From contig JADHNI010000041.1 of the NCBI GenBank assembly GCA_016779585.1, positions 1 through 32,733 on the forward strand: DNA of 32,733 bases, in the 5' to 3' direction. The notes beneath the pieces are model-generated. The model was not told where the DNA came from, ran no database searches, and saw nothing but the letters and a program-made list of their open reading frames with translations. Below are positions 24,390-32,006 of the stretch, piece after piece. Origin of the DNA: Pseudomonadales bacterium. GTDB lineage: Bacteria; Pseudomonadota; Gammaproteobacteria; Pseudomonadales; Azotimanducaceae. The stretch's first letter is position 1. Each line of letters starts with the position of its first letter. Made by a program: the position numbers and the translations under genes.

Positions 24390-25860
24390 TGTCCCAATAG
24401 CGTTTTCGAAGTTCGGTCTTGAGAATTTTCCCCGTGGCGTTTTTGGGTAGCTCATTCATGAACTCGCCTGACTTGGGCACCTTGTAGGCCGCAAGGCGTT
24501 CACGGGCGAATGCAAGAATATCTGCCAGTTCCGGCATTTGTCCTTCCTCGGTCACCAGGATCGCATGCACGCGTTCACCCCACTTCTCGTCAGGCACGCC
24601 GATGACGGCGGCTTCCAGCACGTCCGGGTGTTCATAAAGCACGTCTTCAACTTCCCTTGGATAGATGTTTTCGCCACCGGAGACAATCATGTCTTTTTTG
24701 CGGTCCGTGACGTAAAAAAAGCCCGCTTCATCCTGGTACCCGATATCGCCCGTGTGCATCCATCCATTTTTTAAAGCCTCGGCACTGGCGTCATCGCGGT
24801 TCCAGTATCCGCGCATGACAGCCTCTCCGCGGCAGACAATTTCTCCCGCCTCGCCAGCAGGCTGCTCGAGATCCTCTTCATCGACAATACGGGTCTCCAT
24901 GCCAAGCGCAACCTGCCCGGCGCTCGCCAGCAGATGCGGCTTCAATGCAGGATCATGGTGTTCCGGGCGCAGCACGGTGGCGGCACTGGTTTCGGTCATG
25001 CCGTAAAGCTGCAGGAAGTTGCAGCCCAGTTTTTCGATAGCCTCGGCCAGTACCGAAGGCGGTATTGGTGAAGCGCCATAAGCGATTTTATCCAGGCTTT
25101 CGAGATTTGCCCTCGCCGTTTCCGGCTGGTGGATGATGGCATTGATCATCGTTGGTACCAGCAGCGCTGTGGTGACCTTGTGTTGCTCGATAAGATCAAG
25201 CACAGCGAGTGGGTGAAAGTCTTTCAGGAAGATGTTTGTTGCACCGAGGTAGGTGTATGTGTATGAAACATTGGAAGCTATGTGAAACAGCGGCAGGCAC
25301 TGCAGGAACAGATCTCCGGGGTTAACCTGGTATTCGAAGATGTTTGCGTTGATCCGGGCGAACATGGCGTGATTCGTCAGCACGGCGCCTTTTGGTCTGC
25401 CCGTGGTACCGCTGGTGTAGAGGATGGTGCAGTCTCGGGAATCAATGATCTCTGGCAACGGGTCATCCGTGCCATTTGCCACCAGTGACTCGTAAGCCTC
25501 ATCCAACAGGAGCGTGGACCAGTCCGTTACCAGAGCATCGAATTCAGGCGTGACCATCACGAGACTTGGTTCACAGTCTTCCAGGATAAATGACACCTCG
25601 GGTTCTGCCAGGCGAAAGTTGATTGGCACGAGGATGACGCCTGCACGCATGCAGGCGACCTGGATCTCCAGGAACTGACTTTCGTTTTTTGCGAGCAGCG
25701 CCACTCGATCGCCGGTGCTGATGCCCAGCCCAACAAAATACCTTGCCAGGGCATTGGCGCGCAGATGTACGTCACGGAATGAAAACGAATTCGAACCCTC
25801 AACAACGGCGGGAGCGTCCGGTCGATTAGCGAGGCCAAATGTGAGCATGTCGGTTGCCAT
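24367..25860 (-). CDS. Acyl-CoA synthetase / class I adenylate-forming ligase
   Basis: The 497-residue ligase has the AMP-binding P-loop TILYTSGTTGRPKG (145-158), YGMTETSAA, the hinge region HTGDIGYQDEAGFFYVTDRKKD, and the C-terminal catalytic lysine in NATGK (Lys478). It activates a carboxylic acid with ATP and CoA. Size and motifs fit the medium/long-chain or aromatic acyl-CoA ligases; the substrate pocket cannot be read by eye. It is the first gene of the operon running to 19833. A TATAAT (25867-25872) ends six bases before the ATG, with no ribosome site, so the message probably starts at the ATG itself. Confidence 0.93.
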   Translation of the reverse strand: MATDMLTFGLANRPDAPAVVEGSNSFSFRDVHLRANALARYFVGLGISTGDRVALLAKNESQFLEIQVACMRAGVILVPINFRLAEPEVSFILEDCEPSLVMVTPEFDALVTDWSTLLLDEAYESLVANGTDDPLPEIIDSRDCTILYTSGTTGRPKGAVLTNHAMFARINANIFEYQVNPGDLFLQCLPLFHIASNVSYTYTYLGATNIFLKDFHPLAVLDLIEQHKVTTALLVPTMINAIIHQPETARANLESLDKIAYGASPIPPSVLAEAIEKLGCNFLQLYGMTETSAATVLRPEHHDPALKPHLLASAGQVALGMETRIVDEEDLEQPAGEAGEIVCRGEAVMRGYWNRDDASAEALKNGWMHTGDIGYQDEAGFFYVTDRKKDMIVSGGENIYPREVEDVLYEHPDVLEAAVIGVPDEKWGERVHAILVTEEGQMPELADILAFARERLAAYKVPKSGEFMNELPKNATGKILKTELRKRYWDNEERGIA

Positions 25861-25866
25861 GGCTGG

Positions 25867-25872
25867 ATTATA
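25867..25872 (-). promoter_or_regulatory. Perfect -10 (TATAAT) six bases from the ligase ATG
   Basis: On the minus strand the consensus TATAAT occupies 25867-25872 and the ligase ATG is at 25860. Initiation 7 bases downstream would fall on the A of ATG, so the transcript would be leaderless. No strong -35 is visible, and the divergent MFS start lies only about 48 bases away. Confidence 0.5.
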
Positions 25873-25908
25873 GCAACGCTGACTCCTGTGTTAGGCTGTG
25901 GAACCATC

Positions 25909-27213
25909 ATGTCTGGTGAGCAACCCCTCAGTTCGACATCCGGTTCGGTACAAGGCCGCGTCATCTTCATGGTGGCGCTGATCTGCGCCGGTGAGGCTGT
26001 CTATGCTTTACCGTTTCACGTTACCCGGTTTTTTCGACCCACCGTTCTCGAAGTATTTGGTATCACGGCGACGGAACTCGGCGCTGCGCAGGGGCTTTAC
26101 GGCATTATTGCCATGATCGCCTACTTTCCCGGAGGTCCACTGGCAGACCGCTTTCCAGCTCGAAAGCTGCTCGCTTTTTCCCTATGGTCGACCGCCGTCG
26201 GTGGTCTCTACATGGCCACATTCCCCGGTTATGCCGGTTCACTGCTGGTATGGGGCTTCTTCGGAGTGACAACGATACTGCTCTTCTGGTCAGCATTAAT
26301 CAGGGCAACCCGTGACTGGGGCGGTGTAGATACCCAGGGCAGGGCGTACGGTTTGCTCGACGGTGGCCGTGGACTGCTGCAGGCGGCCATGGCCACGGTG
26401 GGGGTTATTCTCCTGTCGCTGACACTGCCGGAAGGTACAGATCCCACCCTCCAGGACAAGGAGCAGGCGCTGCGCCTCGTGATCTATTTCTATACCGGTG
26501 TTACCACGGCGGTTGGTTTCCTTGTCTGGTTTGGGATGGAAGATATCCATCCGATGAACGTGAACGGTGATAAGCCAAAGAACGATGGCACCGTCCTGCA
26601 GCACATCAAGGAGGTTTTGCGTATCAAGGCCGTGTGGATGCAGGCGCTGATCCTGTTCTGTGCGTACGTTGCCTTCAAGGGTTTTGACAATTACTCGCTG
26701 TTCGCTGCCCAGGCATACAATATGCGCGATGATGATGCCGCCATGATCGCAACCCTCGGTTCCTATGTCCGACCGGTTGCCGCGTTGGGTGCAGGACTGC
26801 TCGCGGACCGGTTCAATGCATCCCGCATGCTCTTTCTTGGCTTTATTGTTGTGCTGGCCTCTGACCTGTTTTTTGCCTTCACCGAACCGGTTCCGGGTGC
26901 GACCTGGATTCTGCTTGGTAATATCCTGATTGCATGTGTCGCGATTTTTGGTTTCCGCGCCCTATATTTCGCGTTGTTTGAAGAAGCAAAAGTGCCGCCA
27001 TCGATGACAGGTACGGCAGTTGGCCTCGTTTCTATTGTTGGTTATACGCCGGATATTTTTGTGGCGCTGGTTGCAGGTATCCTCATTGATGCAAACCCGG
27101 GTGCTGTGGGTCACCAGCACTTCTTCATGTTCCTGGCGGCCTTTGCTGCGCTGGGCGTTGTTGTCAGCTATATGCTGATGCGCATGCTGCATGCGGATGA
27201 ATCCCGGGAATAA
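25909..27213 (+). CDS. Major facilitator superfamily (MFS) transporter
   Basis: The roughly 434-residue protein has about 12 hydrophobic membrane segments in two bundles, divided by a cytoplasmic loop (GMEDIHPMNVNGDKPKND, near residue 215). The MFS loop 2-3 motif appears as GGPLADRFPARKLL, and its repeat in the second half as AGLLADRFNASRML. The ATG at 25909 is chosen over a GTG at 25888, which would add seven residues. It is divergent from the CoA ligase by 48 bases, which suggests joint control and transport of the same carboxylic acid or its conjugate. It is followed by a strong terminator. The substrate is not readable. Confidence 0.9.
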   Translation: MSGEQPLSSTSGSVQGRVIFMVALICAGEAVYALPFHVTRFFRPTVLEVFGITATELGAAQGLYGIIAMIAYFPGGPLADRFPARKLLAFSLWSTAVGGLYMATFPGYAGSLLVWGFFGVTTILLFWSALIRATRDWGGVDTQGRAYGLLDGGRGLLQAAMATVGVILLSLTLPEGTDPTLQDKEQALRLVIYFYTGVTTAVGFLVWFGMEDIHPMNVNGDKPKNDGTVLQHIKEVLRIKAVWMQALILFCAYVAFKGFDNYSLFAAQAYNMRDDDAAMIATLGSYVRPVAALGAGLLADRFNASRMLFLGFIVVLASDLFFAFTEPVPGATWILLGNILIACVAIFGFRALYFALFEEAKVPPSMTGTAVGLVSIVGYTPDIFVALVAGILIDANPGAVGHQHFFMFLAAFAALGVVVSYMLMRMLHADESRE

Positions 27214-27244
27214 AAAAAGCCACCCCCTTACGGGGATGGCTTTT
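27214..27244. terminator. Bidirectional intrinsic terminator between MFS and katG
   Basis: A hairpin with arms GCCACCCCC and GGGGATGGC around the loop TTAC (one mismatch) is flanked by a run of A on the left and TTTT on the right. It can therefore end transcription of the MFS gene (plus) and, read in reverse, of katG (minus). It starts directly after the MFS stop codon. Confidence 0.85.
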
Positions 27245-27265
27245 CGGGTGACGATTAAGTTTGTC

Positions 27266-29482
27266 TTACAGTTCGAATCGATCCAGCGTCATTACCTTGG
27301 TCCAGGCGGCGACAAAGTCGTTAACGAACTTTTCCTTTGAATCGCTGTAGGCGTAGACCTCAGCGATCGCTCTAAGCTCGGAGTTGGAGCCGAAGATCAA
27401 GTCAACCGGAGTGGCCGTGTATTTCACTTCTCCGCTGGCACGATCAACACCTTCATAGACACCTTCTGTATCGGACTTGCGCCAGATGGTGGACATGTCC
27501 ATCAGGTTGACGAAGAAGTCGTTGCTCAGTGTGCCCGGCGTATCGGTAAAAACACCATGGTTTGAAGCAGCTGCGTTAGCATCCAGTGCGCGCATGCCGC
27601 CGATCAGTGCAGTCATCTCAGGCACGGTCAGTGTCAACTGGTCCGCCCTGTCTACCAACATTTCTGCAGGTGAACGGTAGCTGCTTTCCGCGTTGAAGTA
27701 GTTGCGGAACGCATCAGCCTGCGGTTCCAGCAGGGCGAATGAATGCACATCCGTCATGCTTTGTGTCGCGTCCGTGCGTCCAGGAACAAAAGGTACTTCA
27801 ACTTCCACACCAGCATCAGCAGCAGCCTTTTCTATAGCGACTGCACCACCAAGTACGATGACGTCTGCCAGAGAGACTTTCATGTCACGAGGCGCATCTT
27901 CGTTGAAGCCCTCCTGGATGCTGCGCAGTGTCGCAAGCACCTGGCCGAGCTCATATGGGTCGTTAACCGCCCAGTTACGTTGCGGCAACAGGGCGATACG
28001 CGCACCGTTGGCACCGCCGCGCTTGTCACTTGCTCGGAAGCTGGAAGCAGAAGCCCATGCTGTTCGCACCAGATCAGACACGCTAAGTCCTGACTCGGCA
28101 ATCTCCTCCTTCAGCTTGCGAATCCGGCGCTCATCAACCAGTTTGTGATCGACTGCAGGTACCGGGTCCTGCCAGATCATGGCTTCAGCCGGGGCGTGGT
28201 CACCCACGTAAAGGCTCTGGGGACCCATGTCCCGGTGAGTCAGCTTGAACCACGCCTTGGCAAACGCGAGTTCAAACTCCCCATGATTGGCCAGGAATCG
28301 TTCCGCGATCTTCTTGTACTCAGGGTCAAACTTGAGCGCCAGGTCGGCAGTAGTCATCACTGGTGGATTAAACTTGCCATCGACGTGCGCATCGGGCACA
28401 GACTCATGCAGGGATTCATCGGTGGGTATCCAGATAATCGCGCCGGCGGGACTGCGGGTCTGTTCCCATTCGAAGTTCAAAAGGTTTTGCAGGTACAGGT
28501 TGGTCCAGCGGGTCGGAGCCTGAGTCCAGGCACCTTCAAGGCCGCTAGTTACTGTATCTTCTGAATGTCCCTTGCCGCACTTGTTCTTCCAGCCAAGGCC
28601 CTGCTCTTCAATACCGGCAGCACCGGGTTCCTTGCCAACACATTCATCTGGCTTGTGGGCACCGTGCATCTTGCCGAAGGTGTGACCGCCGGCAACCAGT
28701 GCAACAGTTTCTTCATCGTTCATGGCCATACGCCCGAACGCGACTCGAATGTTTTTCGCAGAAGCCACGGGATCCGGCTTGCCCATGGGGCCTTCCGGGT
28801 TCACGTAAATCAGGCCCATGTGAGTAGCACCAAGCGGGCGCTTCAGTTCACCGTCCTCATCACGACGATCGCTGGCCAGCATGGCAACCTCAGGACCCCA
28901 GTAAACGAGATCAGGTTCCCAGTCATCGGCACGACCACCGGCGAAGCCGTAAGTCTTGAAGCCCATGTTTTCGAGGGAAACGTTACCGGCAAGAATCATC
29001 AGGTCTCCCCAGGACAGGGCGGCGCCGTACTTTTGCTTGATCGGCCACAGGAGTCTGCGGGCCTTGTCCAGGTTGCCGTTGTCCGGCCAGCTGTTCAGCG
29101 GGTCGAAGCGCATCTGGCCGCCATCACCGCCACCGCGACCATCAAGGGTTCGATAGGTACCGGCGCTGTGCCAGGCCATACGGATGAAGAAGGGGCCATA
29201 GTTACCCCAGTCAGCCGGCCACCAGTCCTGGGAATCAGTCAGCGCGGCATTAACGTCTGCTTTCACCATGTCCAGGTCGAGTGCCCCGAATGCTTCCGCA
29301 TAGTCGAAGTCTTCACCCATGGGATTGGATCTAGAGTCATGATCCCGGAGCGGGCTCAGGTCAAGTTGATCAGGCCACCAGAATTGGTTTGATCGCACAG
29401 GTTCTTCAGCAAATGTGGTGAGTGAAAGAGATAAGGCAATCAGGCCTGTGATGCAGGCCCTCAGGTAGGGACTCATCTTCAT
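27266..29482 (-). CDS. katG: Exported catalase-peroxidase
   Basis: The 738-residue protein has the catalase-peroxidase distal site [11 protein letters not shown] (Arg101, Trp104, His105), the Tyr of the Met-Tyr-Trp adduct in GLIYVNPEG, the Met in GRMAMNDEE and the proximal haem His in [12 protein letters not shown]. The C-terminal duplicated half is present ([15 protein letters not shown]). Residues 1-25 ([22 protein letters not shown]) form a signal peptide, so the enzyme is exported, as in KatP-type periplasmic forms. It removes hydrogen peroxide outside the cytoplasm. Upstream is a perfect FNR/Anr-type box (29553-29566). It lies beside copA/copB, which places peroxide and copper defence together. 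Confidence 0.95.
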   Translation of the reverse strand: MKMSPYLRACITGLIALSLSLTTFAEEPVRSNQFWWPDQLDLSPLRDHDSRSNPMGEDFDYAEAFGALDLDMVKADVNAALTDSQDWWPADWGNYGPFFIRMAWHSAGTYRTLDGRGGGDGGQMRFDPLNSWPDNGNLDKARRLLWPIKQKYGAALSWGDLMILAGNVSLENMGFKTYGFAGGRADDWEPDLVYWGPEVAMLASDRRDEDGELKRPLGATHMGLIYVNPEGPMGKPDPVASAKNIRVAFGRMAMNDEETVALVAGGHTFGKMHGAHKPDECVGKEPGAAGIEEQGLGWKNKCGKGHSEDTVTSGLEGAWTQAPTRWTNLYLQNLLNFEWEQTRSPAGAIIWIPTDESLHESVPDAHVDGKFNPPVMTTADLALKFDPEYKKIAERFLANHGEFELAFAKAWFKLTHRDMGPQSLYVGDHAPAEAMIWQDPVPAVDHKLVDERRIRKLKEEIAESGLSVSDLVRTAWASASSFRASDKRGGANGARIALLPQRNWAVNDPYELGQVLATLRSIQEGFNEDAPRDMKVSLADVIVLGGAVAIEKAAADAGVEVEVPFVPGRTDATQSMTDVHSFALLEPQADAFRNYFNAESSYRSPAEMLVDRADQLTLTVPEMTALIGGMRALDANAAASNHGVFTDTPGTLSNDFFVNLMDMSTIWRKSDTEGVYEGVDRASGEVKYTATPVDLIFGSNSELRAIAEVYAYSDSKEKFVNDFVAAWTKVMTLDRFEL

Positions 29483-29552
29483 GTCGTTCTCACTAGTTGT
29501 AGGAATGTCGCCGCAGTCTGTAGGGGTACAACTGTAATGTAAAATTGATTAT

Positions 29553-29566
29553 TTGATTTGAATCAA
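29553..29566. promoter_or_regulatory. Perfect FNR/Anr-type box (TTGAT-TTGA-ATCAA) upstream of katG
   Basis: TTGAT-N4-ATCAA is a full match to the FNR/Anr consensus. It is about 70 bases upstream of the katG start (29482) and just downstream of the copB stop. Larger arms AATTGATT (29543-29550) and AATCAATT (29565-29572) enclose it. It would link the exported catalase-peroxidase to oxygen availability. A Crp-family protein such as Dnr could use the same site. Confidence 0.7.
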
Positions 29567-29582
29567 TCAATTATATGAATCA

Positions 29583-30236
29583 TCAGTACCAGTAGCTGAT
29601 ACCCGCTACGAGTGCGGTTCTGCGGGAGGATTCCAGCGGGGATCTTTGCCATTCGACACCGATATACCGGTTCAGTCGGTTGACAGTCTCGTAGCCGAGT
29701 CGCAGGCCAAACGAGATTTCTTCAAAACCGCTCTCGTCTCCTGCGATGCCTGTCAGCTCCAGGCGGGTTTCCAGTTTCCAGTGACGGTTGAGCGGCAGTT
29801 CGTGAGCCAGCTCGACATCAAGCAGAACATCGCCTTCTCCAGTGAACAGATGGCCATCGAAGTGGATAAAGTAGGGCAATGTGCCGCTCAGTCCGGCGCC
29901 GACCCAGGTTCGGCTGTCGTCATGGCCGTCCTCGTAGCGGGCAAGTACCTTTGCATCCCAGAATGCGGAAACTGCTTTCTGCCAGCCGATATCAACTTCA
30001 TAGCCGGTATCTTCGCTGCCTTCCTTGTGGGCATCGACAGCGTAGACCGCCTTCTCCAGACCGTCCCCGTACCAGCCTTCTGCTTCGAAGTCATAAGTGG
30101 AGGCGCCCTGCCATTCCAGGTGCTTGACTGAGATGGCATGTACATCTTCCATGCCTGGCATGCCGGCTGCGACAACGGACGCTGGTGCCAGTGACCAGAT
30201 CAACAGCAGGCTGGTTAACTGCACCCTGCGAATCAT
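29583..30236 (-). CDS. copB: CopB-family outer-membrane copper resistance protein
   Basis: The 217-residue protein has a signal peptide (MIRRVQLTSLLLIWSLAPASVVAA), a short Met/Gly start (GMPGMEDVHAIS) and the CopB barrel sequence: YDFEAEGWYGDG, DIGWQKAVSAFWDAKVLARYED, PYFIHFDGHLFTG and a C-terminal ...GISYWY with the aromatic end of an outer-membrane barrel. It lacks the long Met/His repeat of plasmid CopB proteins. The ATG at 30236 overlaps the copA stop by four bases (ATGA); the open frame extends to 30530, but that part lies inside copA and is not CopB-like. It is likely involved in copper sequestration or export with CopA. Confidence 0.9.
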   Translation of the reverse strand: MIRRVQLTSLLLIWSLAPASVVAAGMPGMEDVHAISVKHLEWQGASTYDFEAEGWYGDGLEKAVYAVDAHKEGSEDTGYEVDIGWQKAVSAFWDAKVLARYEDGHDDSRTWVGAGLSGTLPYFIHFDGHLFTGEGDVLLDVELAHELPLNRHWKLETRLELTGIAGDESGFEEISFGLRLGYETVNRLNRYIGVEWQRSPLESSRRTALVAGISYWY

Positions 30237-31897
30237 GTGACGTGTACCTCCCGGAACATGTCCATCATGTGGTAGAGCATGTGGCAGTGATAGGCCCAAT
30301 TCCCGTAGGCATCTACCTGGACCTGGTAAGAGATCTTTGCCCCGGGCTGTACGACAACCGTGTGTTTCATCGGCAGATGCTCGTGGCCTGTTTCCAGTTC
30401 GCTCCACATGCCGTGCAGGTGCATCGGGTGATTCATCATGGTGTCGTTGACGAAGGTGATCCGGATTCGCTCGCCGTAGCGCCAGCGCATGGGTTCTGCG
30501 TCGTGGTATGCGACGCCGTCGATCGACCACATGTAGCGTTCCATGTTGCCGTTAAGGTGCATTTCAATTTCCCGGTCTGGGTCCGGGGGCCTGACAGGGT
30601 CGAGCCTTGCCATGTCAGCATAGGTAAGAACCCGGCGACCTTCCTTTGCCAGGTGCCGCAAGCCAACACCTGGATCATCCAGTCTGTATTCTGGCGCTTC
30701 TGCTCTCATATCCACATGCGGACCAAACTCCGTCGGCGCGTGTTGAACTTTATGGTTGCCCATCATCCGGTGGCCTTCACGATGATGGTGGTGGTGATGT
30801 TGATGGTTCATATCCATATCCCCGCCCATGCCCATGTCGACGTGCCCGAGTCTCGGGACTGGATCCAATCGCGGTACGTCTGCCTTCTGGCCGGCTGAGG
30901 TGGTCAGATGACCGACCGCGTAACCGCTTCGGTCCATGGCCTGGGCGAAAATGGCGTAAGCAGAGTCTTCTGTCGGTTCAACGATCACATCCATAGTCTC
31001 GGCGACACCGAGCCTGAGGTCGTCCACGGTGACCGGATGAATGTCCTGGCCGTCGCTGCCGGTCACGGTCATCTTCAGGCCAGGGATACGAATATCAAAA
31101 AAAGTCATGGCTGAGGCGTTGATAAACCTCAGTCGGATACACTCGCCTTTCCGGTACAACGCTTCCCAGCCATCGGCGGGGGTCCTGCCATTCATCAGGA
31201 AGGTGTAGGTAAAGCCTGTGACATCGGAGATGTCAGAATCCTGCATGCGCATCTGGTTCCACATTCGACGCTCCTCAAGCGTCTCTGTTAAACCTTTCTC
31301 TGACAAATCTTTTCGAATGTCGGACATGGACCGCTGGTTGCGGTTATAGAAGTGGCTGTTCTTTCGGAGGTTATGCAGAATCCTGATGGGAGGTTCATCC
31401 GACCAGTCGCTTAAGAGCACCACATAATCCCGGCCGACACCGTGACGATCACCCTCGGCGGGATCGATGACGATGGCGCCGTAGAGACCAGTCTGCTCCT
31501 GGAAACCCGAATGACTGTGGTACCAGTAGGTGCCACTCTGGTTCAGCCGGAACTGGTAACGATACGAGCCGCCGGGCGCTATGCCGTCAAAACTGAGCCC
31601 CGGTACGCCATCCATGTTTGATGGCAGTATGATGCCGTGCCAGTGAATGGAACTCATGGTGGGCAGACGGTTGGACACGTCAATGGTGACATGATCACCT
31701 TCTTTCCATCGCAATATCGGTGCCGGCAGGGACCCGTTAATGGTGGTTGCGATCCTGGGTGTACCCGTGAAATTGACCGTTTGTTTGTCTATCACCAGGT
31801 TCATTGCGTTCTGAGGTGTCCCCGCTACTGCACCCGCTAGTTGTGGCAGGATTGGAGACAGGCCCAGGCCGGTGACGAATTGCCTTCGATTAATCAT
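30233..31897 (-). CDS. copA: CopA-family multicopper oxidase, Tat-exported
   Basis: The 554-residue protein begins with a Tat signal (NRRQFVTGLG, twin arginine). Its multicopper oxidase sites are in order: SSIHWHGI, TYWYHSHSG, HPMHLHG and the C-terminal type 1/2/3 copper motif YHCHMLYHMMDM. A Met/His-rich insert (about 30755-30845: GMGGDMDMN and a six-histidine run) probably binds extra copper. It oxidises Cu(I) in the periplasm. The start at 31897 has no ribosome site. Upstream there is TTGACC-19-CAACAT with a near-dyad, the layout of MerR/CueR-type copper promoters. Confidence 0.94.
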   Translation of the reverse strand: MINRRQFVTGLGLSPILPQLAGAVAGTPQNAMNLVIDKQTVNFTGTPRIATTINGSLPAPILRWKEGDHVTIDVSNRLPTMSSIHWHGIILPSNMDGVPGLSFDGIAPGGSYRYQFRLNQSGTYWYHSHSGFQEQTGLYGAIVIDPAEGDRHGVGRDYVVLLSDWSDEPPIRILHNLRKNSHFYNRNQRSMSDIRKDLSEKGLTETLEERRMWNQMRMQDSDISDVTGFTYTFLMNGRTPADGWEALYRKGECIRLRFINASAMTFFDIRIPGLKMTVTGSDGQDIHPVTVDDLRLGVAETMDVIVEPTEDSAYAIFAQAMDRSGYAVGHLTTSAGQKADVPRLDPVPRLGHVDMGMGGDMDMNHQHHHHHHREGHRMMGNHKVQHAPTEFGPHVDMRAEAPEYRLDDPGVGLRHLAKEGRRVLTYADMARLDPVRPPDPDREIEMHLNGNMERYMWSIDGVAYHDAEPMRWRYGERIRITFVNDTMMNHPMHLHGMWSELETGHEHLPMKHTVVVQPGAKISYQVQVDAYGNWAYHCHMLYHMMDMFREVHVT

Positions 31898-31904
31898 GTC
31901 GCTA

Positions 31905-31935
31905 ATGTTGAAGCCTTGAGCGGCTTTAGGGTCAA
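31905..31935 (-). promoter_or_regulatory. MerR/CueR-like promoter of copA
   Basis: On the minus strand TTGACC (31930-31935) is followed by a 19-base spacer and CAACAT (31905-31910). The spacer holds a 9-base imperfect dyad (ACCCTAAAG / CTCAAGGCT, 6 of 9 paired) with a 3-base centre. Overlong spacers with such dyads mark MerR-family activation. Initiation would fall next to the copA ATG (31897). No merR/cueR gene is in the window. Confidence 0.45.
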
Positions 31936-31971
31936 GTGCATATTGTTTTGTCCATGAAGTGCTAAATCGTT

Positions 31972-31997
31972 AGGATTGGCAGCTTTGATCCAATCCT
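31972..31997. promoter_or_regulatory. Perfect inverted repeat ahead of the Old Yellow Enzyme gene
   Basis: AGGATTGG (31972-31979) and CCAATCCT (31990-31997) are perfect 8-base arms around 10 bases. The ribosome site GGGAG (31998-32002) abuts the 3' arm, so the element could act as an RNA hairpin near the ribosome site or as a repressor operator. Confidence 0.5.
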
Positions 31998-32006
31998 GGG
32001 AGTACC

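Noticed and set aside
28565-29392. 275-codon open frame on the plus strand opposite katG
   Set aside because: It lies entirely within katG, has no family pattern or ribosome site, and is the usual antisense shadow of a GC-biased coding gene.
30237-30530. N-terminal extension of CopB by about 98 codons
   Set aside because: The extension lies inside copA, is Arg/His-rich junk in composition, and the ATG at 30236 is followed by a proper signal peptide.
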